DNA of 64,000 bases from positions 2,418,001-2,482,000 of the forward strand of contig OZ244911.1 of assembly GCA_965221765.1 (NCBI GenBank), in the 5' to 3' direction. Of the stretch, positions 18,850 to 26,700 are shown in pieces. The stretch is from Bin25 sp965221765. GTDB lineage: Bacteria; Bacteroidota; Bacteroidia; Flavobacteriales; Flavobacteriaceae. The first letter of the stretch is position 1; each line of letters begins with the position of its first letter. The translations under genes and the position numbers were made by a program. The notes under the pieces are model-generated. The model ran no database searches. It was not told the DNA's origin and was given only the letters and a program-made list of their open reading frames with translations.

Positions 18850-19585
18850 ACATCGACAATTCGGACTGATTGGGAGAAATATATCTTTTTCATTTTCTCA
18901 ACGCTATTTTTCAGAAAAATTTGAAAAATTAAATATTCAACATTGTCATTATCAAAATTTTGATCTCAACCGAATTGATGAAGTTGAAAAGATTTTAGCC
19001 CAAAAATCACTAGCAGGTCTTAATGTTACCATACCCTATAAAGAACAAATCATTCCATTTCTTGATTCACTATCTCTTCAAGCAAAAGAAATCGGAGCCA
19101 TTAATGTGATTCATATCACAGATAAAAACAAAAAAGTAGGCTATAATACTGATTTTTATGGGTTTGAGCAATCGTTGGTTGAAGCGGTTGAAATTTTACC
19201 TAAAAAAGCACTGATATTGGGCACTGGAGGGGCATCTAAAGCCGTTGAGTATGTTTTAAAAAAAAATAAAATTTCTTATACCTTTGTCTCTCGTTCTCCA
19301 AATAAAAACAATCAAATTTCTTACCAAGATTTGAATCAAAGACTATTTAAAGATCGGCTTTTAATCATCAATACAACGCCATTGGGAACCTCTCCCAATG
19401 TAGACGCGCATCCTTCAATCCCTTATCTTTATTTGAATAACAACCATATTCTTTATGATTTGGTTTATAATCCTGAAGTGACGGTTTTTTTAAAATTAGG
19501 CTTACAAAGAGGAGCTCAAATTATTGGTGGTCTAAAAATGTTAGTATACCAAGCTGAAAAGGCTTGGGAAATATGGAATAAATAA
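18833..19585 (+). CDS. aroE: Shikimate dehydrogenase
   Basis: 250 residues. Reduces 3-dehydroshikimate with NADPH in aromatic amino acid synthesis. The shikimate-binding loop 'LAGLNVTIPYKEQII' includes the catalytic Lys. The nucleotide-binding 'LILGTGGASKAVEYVL' and 'NTTPLGTSP' blocks follow. The C-terminus 'QIIGGLKMLVYQAEKAWEIW' holds the conserved Gln. Its start overlaps the end of the second DUF368 gene. Confidence 0.95.
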   Translation: MEDSLRHRQFGLIGRNISFSFSQRYFSEKFEKLNIQHCHYQNFDLNRIDEVEKILAQKSLAGLNVTIPYKEQIIPFLDSLSLQAKEIGAINVIHITDKNKKVGYNTDFYGFEQSLVEAVEILPKKALILGTGGASKAVEYVLKKNKISYTFVSRSPNKNNQISYQDLNQRLFKDRLLIINTTPLGTSPNVDAHPSIPYLYLNNNHILYDLVYNPEVTVFLKLGLQRGAQIIGGLKMLVYQAEKAWEIWNK

Positions 19586-19992
19586 CCATAGAAGATATGA
19601 TTCATAAACAAATTTCAAATTGTGTCTTCCCTATAGAAATCCTTTACTTGTATGGAAAATCTCTCATCGCCAAATGTTTTTAAACAACACATCAAATTTT
19701 CATTATCTTTTTTTAGGAAGCAAAATGATTTTCTATATAAATGCTTTCTATTCGACTTTAGAATAGAAATTCTTTTCATAGAAACTATTTCTCTTGAAAA
19801 GAATACTTTTCACTGCTTTGAAAAGTCTCTAGGTTTTTTATTGCCAAGATTTACCTTTAGATTATTTTTTAAGCTTGGTGGTTTAGGTCTTTTTAGACAG
19901 GATGCATTTGGTTTCCAAATGGTTAACGATAAGCGATTGATTTTTACCAATCATGTGGTTTAGTACGATCGGTCATTTTGATTTTAAACAAC
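19586..19992. other. 407-base hairpin-rich intergenic region
   Basis: It contains three perfect short hairpins: TTCTATTC/GAATAGAA (19746-19768), CTTTTC/GAAAAG (19806-19825) and GTCT-TTTT-AGAC (19887-19898). A 103-codon open frame covers part of it but has no family resemblance and a Phe/Leu-rich, junk-like composition. It could be an untranslated leader of the DUF349 gene or a small RNA; nothing proves either. Confidence 0.35.
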
Positions 19993-22161
19993 ATGGATAA
20001 AAACACAGAAAAAGACCTTTCAAAAGAAATGAATTCATCTTCTGAATCCTCTGTTAATAAAATAGATGGTTCTAGTCCCAAAAGTTCATTCAATCAATCG
20101 GTTGAAAAAAAACCTAAAACTTCTAAAGCCAGCAAAACGTTGGAAGAGCAATTGCTTGAAAAAGAATCGACAGATGTTCGCCATGATCATTTGATAACGG
20201 CTAAAGAATATGAAAAAACTAAAAAATCTTCAACACTAGATTCTATAGAAAATCAAAAAACCAACCAGAATGATTTAAATCGTGATACATTTGAAAAGGC
20301 AGTAGAACAACAAACTGATAGATCTCAAAAAACTAAAGGATTAGAAATTGGTTTAGAACATAATCCTTCAGAAATCTATGCGTCCCAAGATGATACCAAT
20401 CAAAATTCAGATCTAATTGATTCAGATCATCAAAAAAATACCGAATCGAACTTCCAATCAAAAATTGACTTAGAGTCTTTGACTGAATTAGAATTGGTCA
20501 GATTATTTGAAAAGACCACCAATGAATCTAATTGGAATAAACAAAGAAATTTAATTTCTGAGATTGCTCGATTAATTAAAGATCAATTTCAGAAAGATTT
20601 TATAGCACGAAAAGAAGCCTATATAAATGATGGAGGCAATCAAATTGATTTCTTTTATCATCCCGATTATAAAAAACAATTTGATCGATTATCCCGTATT
20701 TTTCAAAAGAAAAAGCGTGAATATTATCGAAATCTTGAAAAAGAATTCCAATCTAATTTGGATAAAAAGTGTGAATTATTAAATCAGATTAAAGAATTAA
20801 GAGGGCAAGATATTTCTATTAAGAAAAAATACCATCAAATCCAAAGTATTCAAGAACAGTGGCACGAAATCGGCCCTGTCAATCGAGCTAAAAGCGATCA
20901 ATTATGGAAAGATTATAATCATAATCTTGATTTATTTTATCAATTATTAGATGTTCACAAAACCCAAAAAGATGAATTTGATCAACAACATTTTGAAAAA
21001 TTAAAATTATTAATTGAAACATCTCATAGCAAAATTAAACTCCTAGACATCACCAAATCTAAAACCGAATTAGAAACCTTAAAAAATCTTTTAAAGATTA
21101 AATCGGGTAGATTAGGTCTCCGATTAAGAAATGAAATATGGAATCAATTTAAAACCATTCGAAGAGAATTAGATAAAAAAATATCTAATGAATTTTCTGT
21201 CAATCAACAAATTAAAATCGATGCTCTTCATCAATTGCAAAACATCCATGAAAACTTACCGATAAGCCATATAGAATGGCAAAAAACTACCAAGAACCTC
21301 CTTGAGTTAAATGCTAAATTCAGAAGTGCGCATCCTATTACTTATAAAATTCGAAAAAAACTAAACAGTGAATTTTATGAGTTATACTGGCAAATTATGC
21401 GTAAAAAAAATGCCTACTATAAAGATTATACTGTAAAGAAAAAAAAGTCATTAAACGCTAAAAATCAAATCATCAATGAATTAGAAAGTATTTTAGATTC
21501 AGATCATTGGAAAGAAAAAGTTCATAGAGTAAAAGAACTGAGATCAGCATGGAAAGAAATCAGTTATACGACCAATAAAGATGAAAAACTACTGTGGAAT
21601 CAATTCAATAAACTCATTAAATTATACTTCAATCGATTCCAATATGGCTATGAAAAACTATCTCCTCATCAAGATAGTATCGAAAAAGCCAAAAAAGATT
21701 TTATCAAAGAAATAGAAGAAGATTTCTATTTTAATACTCAAGAAGATTTCATAGCACAACTCGTTCCCAAAATTGAACTTTGGCATGGCTTCGGGATTAT
21801 CAATTCCGATATTGATTATCAATTGAATACTAGTCTTCATATCGTGTTGAATCAAAAAATAAAATCTTTAGAATTAACTAAAAGAGAAAAATCTGAAATT
21901 TCTTTTGAATGTCTACTAGAAATAATCAAAACAGACATTCACAGTCTCACAAAGAATATGACTCAAATAAAATCAAATACTGATAGTCTTCAAAAAGAAT
22001 TGAATCAATTAGAAAACAATATGCAGTTTTTTGATACCTCAAGTTCTTCGAATCCTTTGGTCTTAAAAACCGAAGAAAAGTATAGGATACTTAAAAACCG
22101 TTTAGAATCTTATAACCAACGGTATTCTAAATTACAATCCCTAAAATCAAATCTTTACTGA
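19993..22161 (+). CDS. DUF349 domain protein, long coiled-coil
   Basis: 722 residues from ATG at 19993; an in-frame TTG five codons earlier is less likely. A disordered, Ser/Lys/Asn-rich N-terminus spans about 1-160. The rest is repeated DUF349 helical units with the typical 'L..I..L...W.EIGPV' pattern ('IQSIQEQWHEIGPVNRAKSDQLWKDY', 'VKELRSAWKEISYTTNKDEKLLWNQF'). It ends in a coiled coil. DUF349 proteins are widespread in Bacteroidota with unclear function. Cytosolic; no signal peptide. Confidence 0.85.
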   Translation: MDKNTEKDLSKEMNSSSESSVNKIDGSSPKSSFNQSVEKKPKTSKASKTLEEQLLEKESTDVRHDHLITAKEYEKTKKSSTLDSIENQKTNQNDLNRDTFEKAVEQQTDRSQKTKGLEIGLEHNPSEIYASQDDTNQNSDLIDSDHQKNTESNFQSKIDLESLTELELVRLFEKTTNESNWNKQRNLISEIARLIKDQFQKDFIARKEAYINDGGNQIDFFYHPDYKKQFDRLSRIFQKKKREYYRNLEKEFQSNLDKKCELLNQIKELRGQDISIKKKYHQIQSIQEQWHEIGPVNRAKSDQLWKDYNHNLDLFYQLLDVHKTQKDEFDQQHFEKLKLLIETSHSKIKLLDITKSKTELETLKNLLKIKSGRLGLRLRNEIWNQFKTIRRELDKKISNEFSVNQQIKIDALHQLQNIHENLPISHIEWQKTTKNLLELNAKFRSAHPITYKIRKKLNSEFYELYWQIMRKKNAYYKDYTVKKKKSLNAKNQIINELESILDSDHWKEKVHRVKELRSAWKEISYTTNKDEKLLWNQFNKLIKLYFNRFQYGYEKLSPHQDSIEKAKKDFIKEIEEDFYFNTQEDFIAQLVPKIELWHGFGIINSDIDYQLNTSLHIVLNQKIKSLELTKREKSEISFECLLEIIKTDIHSLTKNMTQIKSNTDSLQKELNQLENNMQFFDTSSSSNPLVLKTEEKYRILKNRLESYNQRYSKLQSLKSNLY

Positions 22162-22186
22162 CGTTTTATGCTCGAATTTTGATAGA

Positions 22187-23065
22187 CTACATCCCATTCT
22201 TATGGTTTAATTCTATCTTAAATTCATCAACGAGTTGTTTTGATGCTTGAACCAATGGTAATCGAACTTCTTTAGAACACAAATTCAATAATTCCATTAA
22301 GGCTTTGATAGATGTTGGATTTCCTTCTTTGAAAATAAGATTCATGAGCGTCAATAATTGGGCTTGAATTTGATTTGCTTTCTGGTAATTTTCTACTGTT
22401 GCATGGCCAATCATCTGACTCATTTTTTTGGGAAAAGCATTTCCTAAGACTGAAATAGTACCTACAGCTCCAGCAAATATCATTGCGAGAGCAATATGAT
22501 CATCTCCTGAAAATACCTTTACTTCTTGAGGTGCCCGATAGATCAATTCTTGAGCTTGAATATAATCTCCTGCAGCTTCTTTTATCATTCTAATATTAGA
22601 ACAAGTTTCACACAGCCTAAAAAATGTTTCTGGTTGAATATTGACTCCCGTTCGACTAGGTACATTATAAACAATGAGAGGAATTGCAATAGCATCTGCA
22701 ATTTGTTTATAATGTTGATAAATCCCTTCTTGGGTGGGTTTATTATAATGTGGTGAAGTCAGCATCACAGCGCTGATATCATCTAAATCCAAATGTATGA
22801 GTTTATCGATCACCTCTTTGGTATTATTCCCAGCAGCCCCAACCACCAGTGGTAATCTATTTCGATTAGCTGATTTCATCCGTTCTACAACGCTTTTTAC
22901 TTCTTTAGGACCCAACGTTGGGTATTCACCAGTGGTCCCCATGAGTACTAAAAAATCGGTATTATTTTCTATTTGATACTCCACCAATTGTTCTATGGCT
23001 TGAAAGTCTACTTCATTATTTTTAAAAGGAGTAATCATAGCAACCCCCAATCCTTTTAAACTCAT
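22187..23065 (-). CDS. dapA: 4-hydroxy-tetrahydrodipicolinate synthase
   Basis: 292 residues. Condenses pyruvate with aspartate semialdehyde in lysine/diaminopimelate synthesis. Visible features are 'GLGVAMITPFKNN', 'GTTGEYPTL', the catalytic Tyr in 'IPLIVYNVPSRTG' and the Schiff-base Lys in 'RMIKEAAGD'. I start at the ATG at 23065 rather than 24 codons earlier, because homology begins there and a TAACTTTG promoter box lies at 23089-23096, inside the longer reading. Convergent with the DUF349 gene. Confidence 0.95.
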   Translation of the reverse strand: MSLKGLGVAMITPFKNNEVDFQAIEQLVEYQIENNTDFLVLMGTTGEYPTLGPKEVKSVVERMKSANRNRLPLVVGAAGNNTKEVIDKLIHLDLDDISAVMLTSPHYNKPTQEGIYQHYKQIADAIAIPLIVYNVPSRTGVNIQPETFFRLCETCSNIRMIKEAAGDYIQAQELIYRAPQEVKVFSGDDHIALAMIFAGAVGTISVLGNAFPKKMSQMIGHATVENYQKANQIQAQLLTLMNLIFKEGNPTSIKALMELLNLCSKEVRLPLVQASKQLVDEFKIELNHKNGM

Positions 23066-23088
23066 TGGAATCGTTAAACGATTAATTA

Positions 23089-23096
23089 CAAAGTTA
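23089..23096 (-). promoter_or_regulatory. Candidate -7 box (TAACTTTG) of dapA
   Basis: Perfect TAnnTTTG match 24 bases before the chosen dapA start. It helps to exclude the longer upstream start. The -33 element is less clear (a TTG 22 bases upstream). Confidence 0.5.
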
Positions 23097-23133
23097 AGGG
23101 ACTTTAAAAAATCTTTTACAATGATTTGGGGAT

Positions 23134-23322
23134 TCAAATTAATCTATAACAATCTACCCATGTTTTGTTATAGTTGTAATTCAATTCTTTTTTAGGACTC
23201 CTATCCTTTTGATGTAGTGGCAAAATGTATTCAAAAACAACATCTCGATTGTTTTTTGGGTTATGATGATCAAATGAAAAGACAACATTGTAGATTTTGC
23301 CAGGGCGTTTTAATAAATTCAT
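23134..23322 (-). CDS. Small hypothetical protein
   Basis: 62 residues beginning MNLLKRPGKIYNVVF, basic and His/Asn-rich, with no signal peptide or membrane span and no recognised domain. It lies between dapA and the 23388-23421 terminator on the same strand, in a region that also contains a methyltransferase remnant. It may be a chance open frame. Confidence 0.3.
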   Translation of the reverse strand: MNLLKRPGKIYNVVFSFDHHNPKNNRDVVFEYILPLHQKDRSPKKELNYNYNKTWVDCYRLI

Positions 23323-23387
23323 AGTAAAAATATTTTAATTGTTACTAATGATGTCAAATATAAAATCCCTAATAGGATGAAACCAAA

Positions 23388-23421
23388 ATAAAAAAAAGCC
23401 CTCTACAGAGTAGAGGGCTTT
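23388..23421 (-). terminator. Rho-independent terminator (minus strand)
   Basis: Perfect 12-bp stem AAAGCCCTCTAC/GTAGAGGGCTTT with a 3-base loop. Read on the minus strand it is followed by a T run. It ends transcription coming from ligA and the small genes at 23448-23773. Confidence 0.9.
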
Positions 23422-23447
23422 CAACAATTAACTTAAATTTTGTATTA

Positions 23448-23612
23448 TCAAACACAAACTATGGCGAAGATAATGAGAGCCATACAGATATTATACGTAT
23501 ACTTATCTCCATTGGGGATTATCACGCCATAACCTTTAAAATGATTTTTATGAAACTCTTTTACTTCTTCCCATGCTAGCTGCAACTCTTTTGGTGTTGG
23601 ATGTGAAGTCAT
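23448..23612 (-). CDS. 54-residue hypothetical protein, ATGA-coupled to the methyltransferase remnant
   Basis: Starts with ATG overlapping the TGA stop of the methyltransferase remnant (ATGA). The sequence begins MTSHPTPKELQLAWEEVKEF, is amphipathic at first and ends in a hydrophobic stretch 'ICMALIIFAIVCV' that could be a membrane anchor. No domain recognised. It lies directly before a strong terminator. It could be a residual gene of the lost restriction-modification locus. Confidence 0.4.
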   Translation of the reverse strand: MTSHPTPKELQLAWEEVKEFHKNHFKGYGVIIPNGDKYTYNICMALIIFAIVCV

Positions 23613-23773
23613 AACACACATCCTTCAACTCCAGAATTGGCTTTTCTTGCTGTTTTAGCATCAATTTCAAAACCAAGAAATTGTGTATTCTCAAGACGTG
23701 CTGCTACTCCAGTACTTCCAGAACCTGCAAATGGATCTAATACCACCCCCCCCCTTTTTTTAAAAGCTAACAT
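23609..23773 (-). pseudogene. C-terminal remnant of a DNA methyltransferase
   Basis: 54 codons carrying the SAM-binding motif I of N6-adenine/N4-cytosine methyltransferases, 'VVLDPFAGSGSTGVAARL' with 'FLGFEID' (motif II region). The N-terminal catalytic DPPY part is absent; ligA ends 15 bases upstream. The coding strand contains A7 followed by G9 (G run at 23746-23754), encoding KKRGG just before VVLDPF. That is the same place as the G9 run in the methyltransferase at 49255-50194. The remnant is in frame from an ATG at 23773 but cannot be an active enzyme alone. Confidence 0.75.
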
Positions 23774-23788
23774 TCATTGTTTATAAAA

Positions 23789-25798
23789 TTATATAATCCT
23801 TTTTTTTTTAAGTTCTGTTTGACTTATCATCGGGATTCCTAAACTTTTTGCTTTGGAAATTTTAGAAGTTCCAGGTGAGTTTCCAAATAAAATATAATCT
23901 GTGTTTTTGGAAACTGAGCTGACAATTTGACCGCCCAAATCTTCAACCAATTGTTTGATATCTTGACGGGAATAATTTTCAAAAACACCAGAAACGACCA
24001 CTTTTTTATTTTCAAATACTTGAGGTAATTTTTCAGTTTCTTGATGTGAGTTAACGTTTTGTGGTAATCCATGATTTTTTAAACGATTGATTAATTCAAT
24101 ATTGTATGGGTCATTGAAATAGTTAACGATACTATGAGACATTACTTCGCCAATATCATCTATTTCGATTAATGATTCATAGCTAGCCGAAACAATACGC
24201 TCAAAAAATTGAAATTTTTTAGCCAGTTGTTTGGAAGCCGTTTCTCCTACATAACGGATTCCCAATCCAAATATAAATCGCCAAAGCGGTTGGGTTTTAG
24301 ATTTTTGAATTCCTTGGATCATCTTTTCAGCCGATTTTATTTGAATCAATGGTAAATGCATGAGTTTTTCAACCGTCAATAAATAGAGATCCGCAATATC
24401 TTTAATCAATCCACATTCGTAGAGCATGACCACTTTTTGCTCTCCGATGCCCTCAATATCCATTGCATTCCTTGAAATATAATGTTGAATTTTTCCTATG
24501 ATTTGAGGTTTACAATAATGGCTATTAGTACAATAGTGGATGGCTTGTCCTTTTAAGCGAATTAAAGGGGCATTGCAATGGGGACAGCATTTTGGAAAAA
24601 CGACCTTATTTTCTGTAGGAGCTCTATTGGTTGAGTCAACTCCTGTGATTTTTGGAATGATTTCGCCTCCCTTTTCGACATAAACCCAATCACCAATTCT
24701 CAAATCTAATTTTTGGATTTGATCTGCATTATGAAGAGAGGCCCTTTTTACTTGGGTTCCTGTTAAAATAACCGGTAATAATTCAGCCACTGGCGTGATA
24801 GCTCCCGTTTTGCCAACCTGAAAAGTCACCGATTTTAAAAGTGTAGAAATATTTTCTGCTGGGTACTTAAAGGCAATGGCCCATCGTGGGAACTTTGAGG
24901 TTTGACCTAGTTTATCTTGATGAGCTAGTGAATTGACTTTGATTACGACCCCATCCATTTCAAAATCTAAATTTTTTCTTTGGGATTTCCATTTCTCTAT
25001 AAACGCCCATATCCCTTCAATGGATTCCACAATTTCCATTGCTTCAAAAATTTTAAACCCCCATTGCTTGGCTTTGTGTAAAATATCAAATTGGGTTTGA
25101 TCTCTTAGATTTTGTTGGACCACCGAAAAGAAAAAACAATTTAATTGCCGTTTTGCCACTATCGAACTATCCTGTAATTTCAAAGAACCAGCAGCTGTAT
25201 TTCTCGGATTTCGATAAAGTTCTAATCCTTTTTTCTTTCTCAAAGCATTTAAACGATAAAATTGTCTTCGGTTCATGATGATCTCTCCACGAATTTCAAA
25301 TTCATGTGGAAAATCATTTTGCAATACCAATGGAATACTTGAAATCGTTCGAACATTGGTGGTTACATCATCGCCTTTTTGGCCATCACCTCGCGTGATA
25401 GCTCTGACGAGTTTTCCTTGTTTGTATTGTAAATTGATTGAAACTCCATCAAATTTTAATTCACATAGAAAACTAATCTGACTGTGTCCTAATAATTTAA
25501 TAATACGTTTTCTCCATTGGATTATTTCTTCTTTGGAATAGGTATTCTGCAGAGAATATAATGGAAACTGATGTTTGGCCGTTTCAAAATTTTCAGTAAC
25601 CGTTCCACCAACTCGCTGGGTAGGAGAATTCGAATCGAATAAATTCGGATATCTAGATTCTAATTCTTGAAGTTCTAGCATCAAAAGATCAAATTGATGG
25701 TCTGAAATCATTGGATTATTCAATACATAGTATCTGTAGTTGTGATCGTGAAGTTGATCACGCAATTCATATAATCGATCAAGGGCTTTATGTTCCAT
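23789..25798 (-). CDS. ligA: NAD-dependent DNA ligase
   Basis: 669 residues, complete. Seals nicks in replication and repair. The adenylation motif KxDG is at K115 ('CELKFDGVSI'). The OB fold, the four-Cys zinc finger ('CCPHCNAPL...CTNSHYC') near 405-432, helix-hairpin-helix repeats and a C-terminal BRCT domain ('FENKKVVVSGVFENYSRQDIKQLVEDLGG') are all visible. prmC lies 3 bases upstream on the same strand. Confidence 0.97.
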   Translation of the reverse strand: MEHKALDRLYELRDQLHDHNYRYYVLNNPMISDHQFDLLMLELQELESRYPNLFDSNSPTQRVGGTVTENFETAKHQFPLYSLQNTYSKEEIIQWRKRIIKLLGHSQISFLCELKFDGVSINLQYKQGKLVRAITRGDGQKGDDVTTNVRTISSIPLVLQNDFPHEFEIRGEIIMNRRQFYRLNALRKKKGLELYRNPRNTAAGSLKLQDSSIVAKRQLNCFFFSVVQQNLRDQTQFDILHKAKQWGFKIFEAMEIVESIEGIWAFIEKWKSQRKNLDFEMDGVVIKVNSLAHQDKLGQTSKFPRWAIAFKYPAENISTLLKSVTFQVGKTGAITPVAELLPVILTGTQVKRASLHNADQIQKLDLRIGDWVYVEKGGEIIPKITGVDSTNRAPTENKVVFPKCCPHCNAPLIRLKGQAIHYCTNSHYCKPQIIGKIQHYISRNAMDIEGIGEQKVVMLYECGLIKDIADLYLLTVEKLMHLPLIQIKSAEKMIQGIQKSKTQPLWRFIFGLGIRYVGETASKQLAKKFQFFERIVSASYESLIEIDDIGEVMSHSIVNYFNDPYNIELINRLKNHGLPQNVNSHQETEKLPQVFENKKVVVSGVFENYSRQDIKQLVEDLGGQIVSSVSKNTDYILFGNSPGTSKISKAKSLGIPMISQTELKKKRII

Positions 25799-25801
25799 TA
25801 C

Positions 25802-26665
25802 TTATAGTCTATAACCCATCGCTGCTTTTACCATTCGTATTCGATTAAATTTATCTTTTTTAAAGACTATTTCATCATAATGAAAGTTCTTCAGCAAATC
25901 TCTTATTTCTTGCTGAAATTTGGGATTAATTTCAAGATACAAATGCCCATTGGGTTGTAAATTATGACAACCATAAGCCGCAATTCTAAGATAATATTTC
26001 AATGGATTTTTATTAGAAACAAACAGTGCCGAATGAGGTTCCCATTTTAAAACATTAGGTTGAATCTCTTTTTTTTCAGCATGTGTTACATAAGGAGGAT
26101 TTGAAACAATTACGTTGTATTTAGAGTCTTCTTTTTTTGCTTTATGTCTTAATATATCTCGTTTAAAAAACCGAGTCTTTGCTTGAAATTTTTTAGCATT
26201 TAGATTTGCCACTTTTAATATTGCATCATGGGTATCACAGCCTTCAACGATCCATGTCGGATTTTCTATGGCCAAACTGATGGCAATACAACCACTCCCT
26301 ACTCCAATATCAAAGATTTGAATATTTTTAGTATCTTGATAATCTTCATTAATCCATTGCACCAATTCCTCAGTTTCAAGTCTAGGAATCATCACTTGCT
26401 GATTGACTTTAAATGCTCGTTCTAAAAAGAGGCATTCACCTAGAATATATTGTAGCGGTTTGAATTCAACCAATTCTAAAATAGTTTTTTTTAAAGTTGC
26501 GAGGTGAGGTTTTTGAATTTTCTGATCCGGATTTAATGCCAAATCGATTGGATTTATTGATGTCACGTGCTCTAGCAATTGTTTAAAATAAAAATCGATT
26601 TCTCTTCTTGGATACTTTTTATTTAAGGTTTGAACAAAGTGATTTTTGAATTCAATCAATGTCAT
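25802..26665 (-). CDS. prmC: Peptide chain release factor N5-glutamine methyltransferase
   Basis: 287 residues. Methylates the GGQ glutamine of release factors RF1/RF2. It has the N-terminal PrmC helical domain, SAM motif 'IFDIGVGSGCIAISLA' and catalytic 'VSNPPYV' (NPPY). It also keeps the family's 'MIPRLETEELVQWI' block. Ends 3 bases before the ligA start, so the pair is co-transcribed. Confidence 0.93.
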   Translation of the reverse strand: MTLIEFKNHFVQTLNKKYPRREIDFYFKQLLEHVTSINPIDLALNPDQKIQKPHLATLKKTILELVEFKPLQYILGECLFLERAFKVNQQVMIPRLETEELVQWINEDYQDTKNIQIFDIGVGSGCIAISLAIENPTWIVEGCDTHDAILKVANLNAKKFQAKTRFFKRDILRHKAKKEDSKYNVIVSNPPYVTHAEKKEIQPNVLKWEPHSALFVSNKNPLKYYLRIAAYGCHNLQPNGHLYLEINPKFQQEIRDLLKNFHYDEIVFKKDKFNRIRMVKAAMGYRL

Positions 26666-26700
26666 CTTTAGTAGAATTATCAGTCATGAAGTATCGAATA

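Noticed and set aside
19652..19963. 103-codon open frame between aroE and the DUF349 gene
   Set aside because: No family resemblance, Phe/Leu-rich composition and overlap with hairpins; treated as non-coding.
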